Below are positions 31,333-34,582 of a stretch of DNA of 34,582 bases, one piece after another; the stretch's first letter is position 1, and each line of letters opens with the position of its first letter. Below the pieces are notes generated by a model that saw nothing but the letters and a program-made list of their open reading frames with translations, did not search any database and was not told the origin of the DNA. This DNA comes from an uncultured Bacteroidota bacterium. GTDB taxonomy: Bacteria > Bacteroidota > Bacteroidia > Chitinophagales > Chitinophagaceae. The stretch covers positions 1-34,582 of the forward strand of contig CAIMDZ010000014.1 in NCBI GenBank assembly GCA_903839875.1, given 5' to 3'. A program made the position numbers and the translations under genes.

Positions 31333-34300
31333 TTGTACTGGTTTTATTTAAATGAACATTTATTTTTTTAAGAGAAGAATTTAGGCCGGTTAGTTTCTGG
31401 AGTACCCTTGATATCATTATACTGTCAAAAGAAAAATCTATATCCATAGCTTTTAGTGCTTCCATAAGATTTTCATTTTTCTCAGCTATTAGCTTGTTGT
31501 ATTTATTGAATACTTTTTCAAGTTCTGAATCTCCTATATTGTCAATTTCCTCCATTTTCTCGAAACCTATTGTAAGGTGGTCTATAGCTTCTTCCATCAA
31601 ACGGATATTTTTAAATTCAAGCATAAACAGTGTAAATGCATTTAATAATCTGAAAGTGTAGTTGTCTGGAAAATTAGTTATCATTCTGATACATGCACCC
31701 CTCAAATGTTTTGTATTCTCTATTTGAGTGCCGGATTTATCTTTATCAACATAGCTAATAAAATCCCAAACTATTTTTATGCTTGAAAATTTGCCATCTT
31801 TTGTTGCGTCAGTTAGAGATGCCTGGATGTCATTACCTGTTTCTTCATCACTAAAATAATATCCTTTCCTTGCATACTTTGAGTTGAAATACAGATCTAT
31901 GTATTCACGCAGAAAAAGATTGCCGTCAAGCCCTTTTTCTATGGTTTGAATACAAGCCTCCCTCATTTCTTTTATCGCTAAAGCTCTTTTGGTTTTAATG
32001 CTTTCATAAACAAACTTCACAATAAAATATAAACATTGTCTTATGAGTGTAGGTTCATCAATGTTGTTAATTTCTTCTGATCGAATTTTCGCTGCTTTTT
32101 CTGAGTAAAATTTCTTAAGATAATCGTCAACGTACGTCTTATATTTTTTATCACTCTTTTTTGTGCCATATAAAGTAAAGGTGCTTGAATTAAAATTGAC
32201 AGTGTAGTCATCAATCACACCTAAAAGCGTAAGCCGATATATTGCCCTCTCCGTATCTTGTTTATTTCTATAGCCATTAAAAATGCTTGAAAAATAACTG
32301 TAGGCATAGCTGGGTGGATTATTTTTAACTTTATCCCTTTCTTTGCATTTTTCCTCGAAATTTAATTTCGCACCAAAAGTAAAAACGCCATAATATTCAA
32401 CAATTTTTTCAATAAATGCATCTGCGTTATTTGATTCCCTTCTTAATTTCTGAACAACCTCTTCTGAAAATTTATTATGAATTACACCCTGCAACCATTT
32501 TGCCAGAGTTTTAACTCTCTCCCTATGGTTATTGACAAACCCAACTTCAATTTTATAATTTTCTCCGGTGCGTTTTGTTTTCAATATATGCTCAATTCCC
32601 TGCTCCTTTTCACTAAGCTGTATCCATTCCCAAGCTGGTGTAGTTAGATGAATATCCCTAATGTAATTTAAGACTAATGGAATAATCTTATTTGAAAGTT
32701 CTGGATTTACACTATTAAACGTACTTCCAGTAAGTGCAATTAAATCAATGAATCCTAACGGTTCGGTATAACTAAAATTAATGTAAAGCCTTTTGTTGTG
32801 TCCCCCTTCCCAATAATTGCAAATAACCTCAGCGTCAAGATTTTGTTGTATTAGATTCTCAATTTCAGAAGTACGATCAGGGAAATATATTTCAGTGAGC
32901 AACTCATCAAGAACAGCCATTTCTTTACTTACGCCCTTGAAGGAATTGTTATGAAAATAAAAATTGACATCATGGTCGTGGTCGTATTTTTCCTGTTTAG
33001 GTCCTAATTTGAAGTCTTGTCGGTTAAATAACAAAATGGAAAAGGCTAAATCTCTGTCCCTGCCTGCCCTGCCTGCTTCCTGTACAAAGCTTTCAATTGA
33101 ACCGGGGTAATTCATGTGGATAGTATATCTGATATTGGGTTTGTCTATTCCCATCCCGAACGCTTTTGTCGCTACCATCAGGTTTAGCTTGTCGTGCTTA
33201 AAAAGGTCCTGATTTATAATTGATTGTTCCAAAATAGCCTGAGAAGAATCATCCTGCTCATCCCCGGAACCCATAAAAAAGCCAGCATTTATTCCTATGC
33301 GTGTTTTAAACTGGTCAAAAATTCCTTCAAAGGGCACTGGCACTCCGTCTTTCACAGGTTTGAATTGATCTGTTATGCCATATGGCCCAGACTTATGGGG
33401 GCAGAAAATTAAGCCTCCATTTTTGTTGCTGAAAAATATAGCCGGGTTAAAATCTTTAATCAACATTGATTCGGCCTTCTTTTGTGTTTCTTCGTTTTTG
33501 TTATCCCAAATATTATCCGGAAAGAATAATCTTGGCTGGTCAAGGAATTCTTTAAATGTATCCGGCAGTCCATTTAATACCTGACTAATCCTTGTCTTTT
33601 TTGCATTTCCTAAATCTCGTCTTAATTTCCAGACATTGTCGTAAAAAGCACCGGGTATGGTTACATCCTCAATGATAAATTGTATTTCAGGTCTAATGCT
33701 TGATTCAAACCTTATTAGGCTGTCCTCATCAAGTTTATACGCTCCATATCCAGAAAGTTCTCTTTGTATATCTGCCAGTACATCGTATGAGGCTGTTGCC
33801 GTTAATCCAAATAAGGGTACTGGGTCGTCTGTTGCTGTCTTGCAGCATTTATTTGCATTGATGCCAAGTCTTAAATACGCTGTTCGAAAATCATGGCCCC
33901 ATTCTGACACGCAGTGCGCCTCATCAATAACACAATAACTAAAAAATATTTTGTCATCATGCATTTTTCCAAGTAGATCCCTGAATTCATCCATTTGCAG
34001 GCGTTCAGGTGAAATGAACACAAACAGCGCTTGGCCAGTTATTATTTTTTTGATAGCATTAGCTTTTGCCTCACCCTTTAAAGTCGAGTTTACAAATACT
34101 GCACAATCAATGTAGTTATCACTCAAACCATCTACCTGATCTTTCATTAGAGAACGGATAGGGTCTATGACCATGCATATACCCGGTTGTAATAATGCTG
34201 ACAACTGGTAGGTAATTGATTTACCCCCACCGGTTGGCAATAATCCTATTACGCTCTTTACTTGTAATGCTTTATTAATGATTGGCAATTGTCCGGGTCT

Positions 34301-34414
34301 GAAATTATTTTTCCTGAATATACTTTTCAAAAAATATTCAAGTGATCTTTTTTTATCTTCATCATCAATCCATTGCTCATCTAATGTTCTATGGCATATA
34401 GGGTGATAAACCAT
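31325..34414 (-). CDS. RecQ-like DEAH helicase with a long C-terminal extension
   Basis: The 1029-residue protein opens with a superfamily 2 helicase core (about residues 35-460). The core has PTGGGKS (60-66), DEAHCVSEWGHDFR (164-177), GLTATA (203-208), motif V at about 402-413 (VATKAFGMGID), and QEAGRAGRDRD (435-445). Motif II and VI wording is RecQ-type. The canonical RecQ zinc-binding and HRDC domains are not seen after the core. Instead there are about 570 residues of unrecognised helical sequence. This and the operon (coiled coil, nuclease-like and small protein, all in the same direction) argue that it is an accessory or defence helicase rather than the housekeeping RecQ. Confidence 0.85.
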   Translation of the reverse strand: MVYHPICHRTLDEQWIDDEDKKRSLEYFLKSIFRKNNFRPGQLPIINKALQVKSVIGLLPTGGGKSITYQLSALLQPGICMVIDPIRSLMKDQVDGLSDNYIDCAVFVNSTLKGEAKANAIKKIITGQALFVFISPERLQMDEFRDLLGKMHDDKIFFSYCVIDEAHCVSEWGHDFRTAYLRLGINANKCCKTATDDPVPLFGLTATASYDVLADIQRELSGYGAYKLDEDSLIRFESSIRPEIQFIIEDVTIPGAFYDNVWKLRRDLGNAKKTRISQVLNGLPDTFKEFLDQPRLFFPDNIWDNKNEETQKKAESMLIKDFNPAIFFSNKNGGLIFCPHKSGPYGITDQFKPVKDGVPVPFEGIFDQFKTRIGINAGFFMGSGDEQDDSSQAILEQSIINQDLFKHDKLNLMVATKAFGMGIDKPNIRYTIHMNYPGSIESFVQEAGRAGRDRDLAFSILLFNRQDFKLGPKQEKYDHDHDVNFYFHNNSFKGVSKEMAVLDELLTEIYFPDRTSEIENLIQQNLDAEVICNYWEGGHNKRLYINFSYTEPLGFIDLIALTGSTFNSVNPELSNKIIPLVLNYIRDIHLTTPAWEWIQLSEKEQGIEHILKTKRTGENYKIEVGFVNNHRERVKTLAKWLQGVIHNKFSEEVVQKLRRESNNADAFIEKIVEYYGVFTFGAKLNFEEKCKERDKVKNNPPSYAYSYFSSIFNGYRNKQDTERAIYRLTLLGVIDDYTVNFNSSTFTLYGTKKSDKKYKTYVDDYLKKFYSEKAAKIRSEEINNIDEPTLIRQCLYFIVKFVYESIKTKRALAIKEMREACIQTIEKGLDGNLFLREYIDLYFNSKYARKGYYFSDEETGNDIQASLTDATKDGKFSSIKIVWDFISYVDKDKSGTQIENTKHLRGACIRMITNFPDNYTFRLLNAFTLFMLEFKNIRLMEEAIDHLTIGFEKMEEIDNIGDSELEKVFNKYNKLIAEKNENLMEALKAMDIDFSFDSIMISRVLQKLTGLNSSLKKINVHLNKTSTNG

Positions 34415-34467
34415 GTGTTTTGAAGTGGCTACTTTTCTTTCAATACCAATAAAATCAATACTTCTGA

Positions 34468-34582
34468 TTAGACACGCTCCCGGTTATAACATCTAACTTG
34501 GAAAGTCTAATAAAATCCGGGCTGAAATACCTTCAAAATGTACGCCAGATGTGGCTTTCAGCGGATTTTGACGGCAAGAGGA
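34468..34582 (+). pseudogene. C-terminal tail of a serine recombinase (partial, cut by window edge)
   Basis: The plus-strand frame from 34468 to the edge reads SNLESLIKSGLKYLQNVRQM, then WLSADFDGKRG. This resembles the helical C-terminus of Bacteroidota serine recombinases, where a leucine-rich helix pair precedes A-D-x-x-x-K-R-x-I-I-G-S. A TGA at 34465 closes the frame upstream, so only a tail (or a frameshifted gene) is present. The call rests on about 35 residues and the similarity is from memory of the family pattern. Confidence 0.45.

Noticed and set aside
31325-34414. Calling the helicase housekeeping RecQ
   Set aside because: The core motifs fit, but the zinc-binding RecQ-Ct and HRDC regions are not seen, the length is well beyond the usual 600-730 residues, and the neighbours are accessory genes.
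1-34582. tRNA, rRNA or known riboswitch genes
   Set aside because: I scanned for T-loop GGTTCRA patterns with acceptor pairing and for known riboswitch cores and found none I could support by eye.

Overview
The window looks like the chromosome of a Bacteroidota member, probably Chitinophagia or Sphingobacteriia. Start codons mostly lack a Shine-Dalgarno sequence. Several intergenic regions carry the Bacteroidota -7 box TAnnTTTG (TACCTTTG occurs three times). The gene families also fit: a DUF58 protein, DUF4402, a TMTC-like TPR membrane protein, a RAYT with the YIHQNPVRAG signature, RNase Y, HemJ and a class 2 PyrD. No assignment below the phylum can be defended from the sequence alone.

Positions 1 to about 6.1 kb: the 5' end of an IS630-type transposase gene lies at the left edge beside the amputated tail of another gene. 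Then come a DUF58 membrane protein, a TPR lipoprotein and a lone beta-ketoacyl-ACP synthase. The stretch 4.47-6.09 kb is rich in repeats. It holds an exported-protein gene broken by a frameshift in a T7 tract and a REP-associated tyrosine transposase flanked by inverted REP-like hairpins. A 21-bp motif, matching at 20 positions, bounds the segment in inverted orientation.

Positions 6.1 to 21.8 kb are mostly housekeeping: a RelB/RelE-type toxin-antitoxin pair, an outer-membrane-like protein, a TMTC-like TPR protein, a DUF4402 protein, an operon headed by lipB, the heme genes hemH and hemJ, pyrD, an NlpC/P60 peptidase, rny with a strong terminator, and a terpenoid-cyclase-fold repeat protein. 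A dispersed repeat of about 140-165 bp with imperfect inverted ends occurs three times in the window (249, 10093 and 12904). Two copies fill the gap between convergent reading frames.

Positions 21.9 to 34.58 kb look visibly more A+T-rich and form an accessory, defence-like island. A minus-strand set contains a 72-aa protein, two proteins sharing the N-terminus MGL[FL]DFFK, an FRG-domain protein and a RES-domain protein. On the plus strand follow a small protein and an AbiEi/AbiEii toxin-antitoxin operon with a probable operator. Next is the remnant of an HNH nuclease. A tight four-gene minus-strand operon then encodes a RecQ-like helicase with a long unusual C-terminus, a coiled-coil protein with a C-terminal membrane anchor, a possible PD-(D/E)XK nuclease and a small helical protein. 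The right edge carries what looks like the tail of a serine recombinase. I could not match the four-gene operon to a named defence system, and it is the best candidate for something undescribed. The FRG-RES pair is second.
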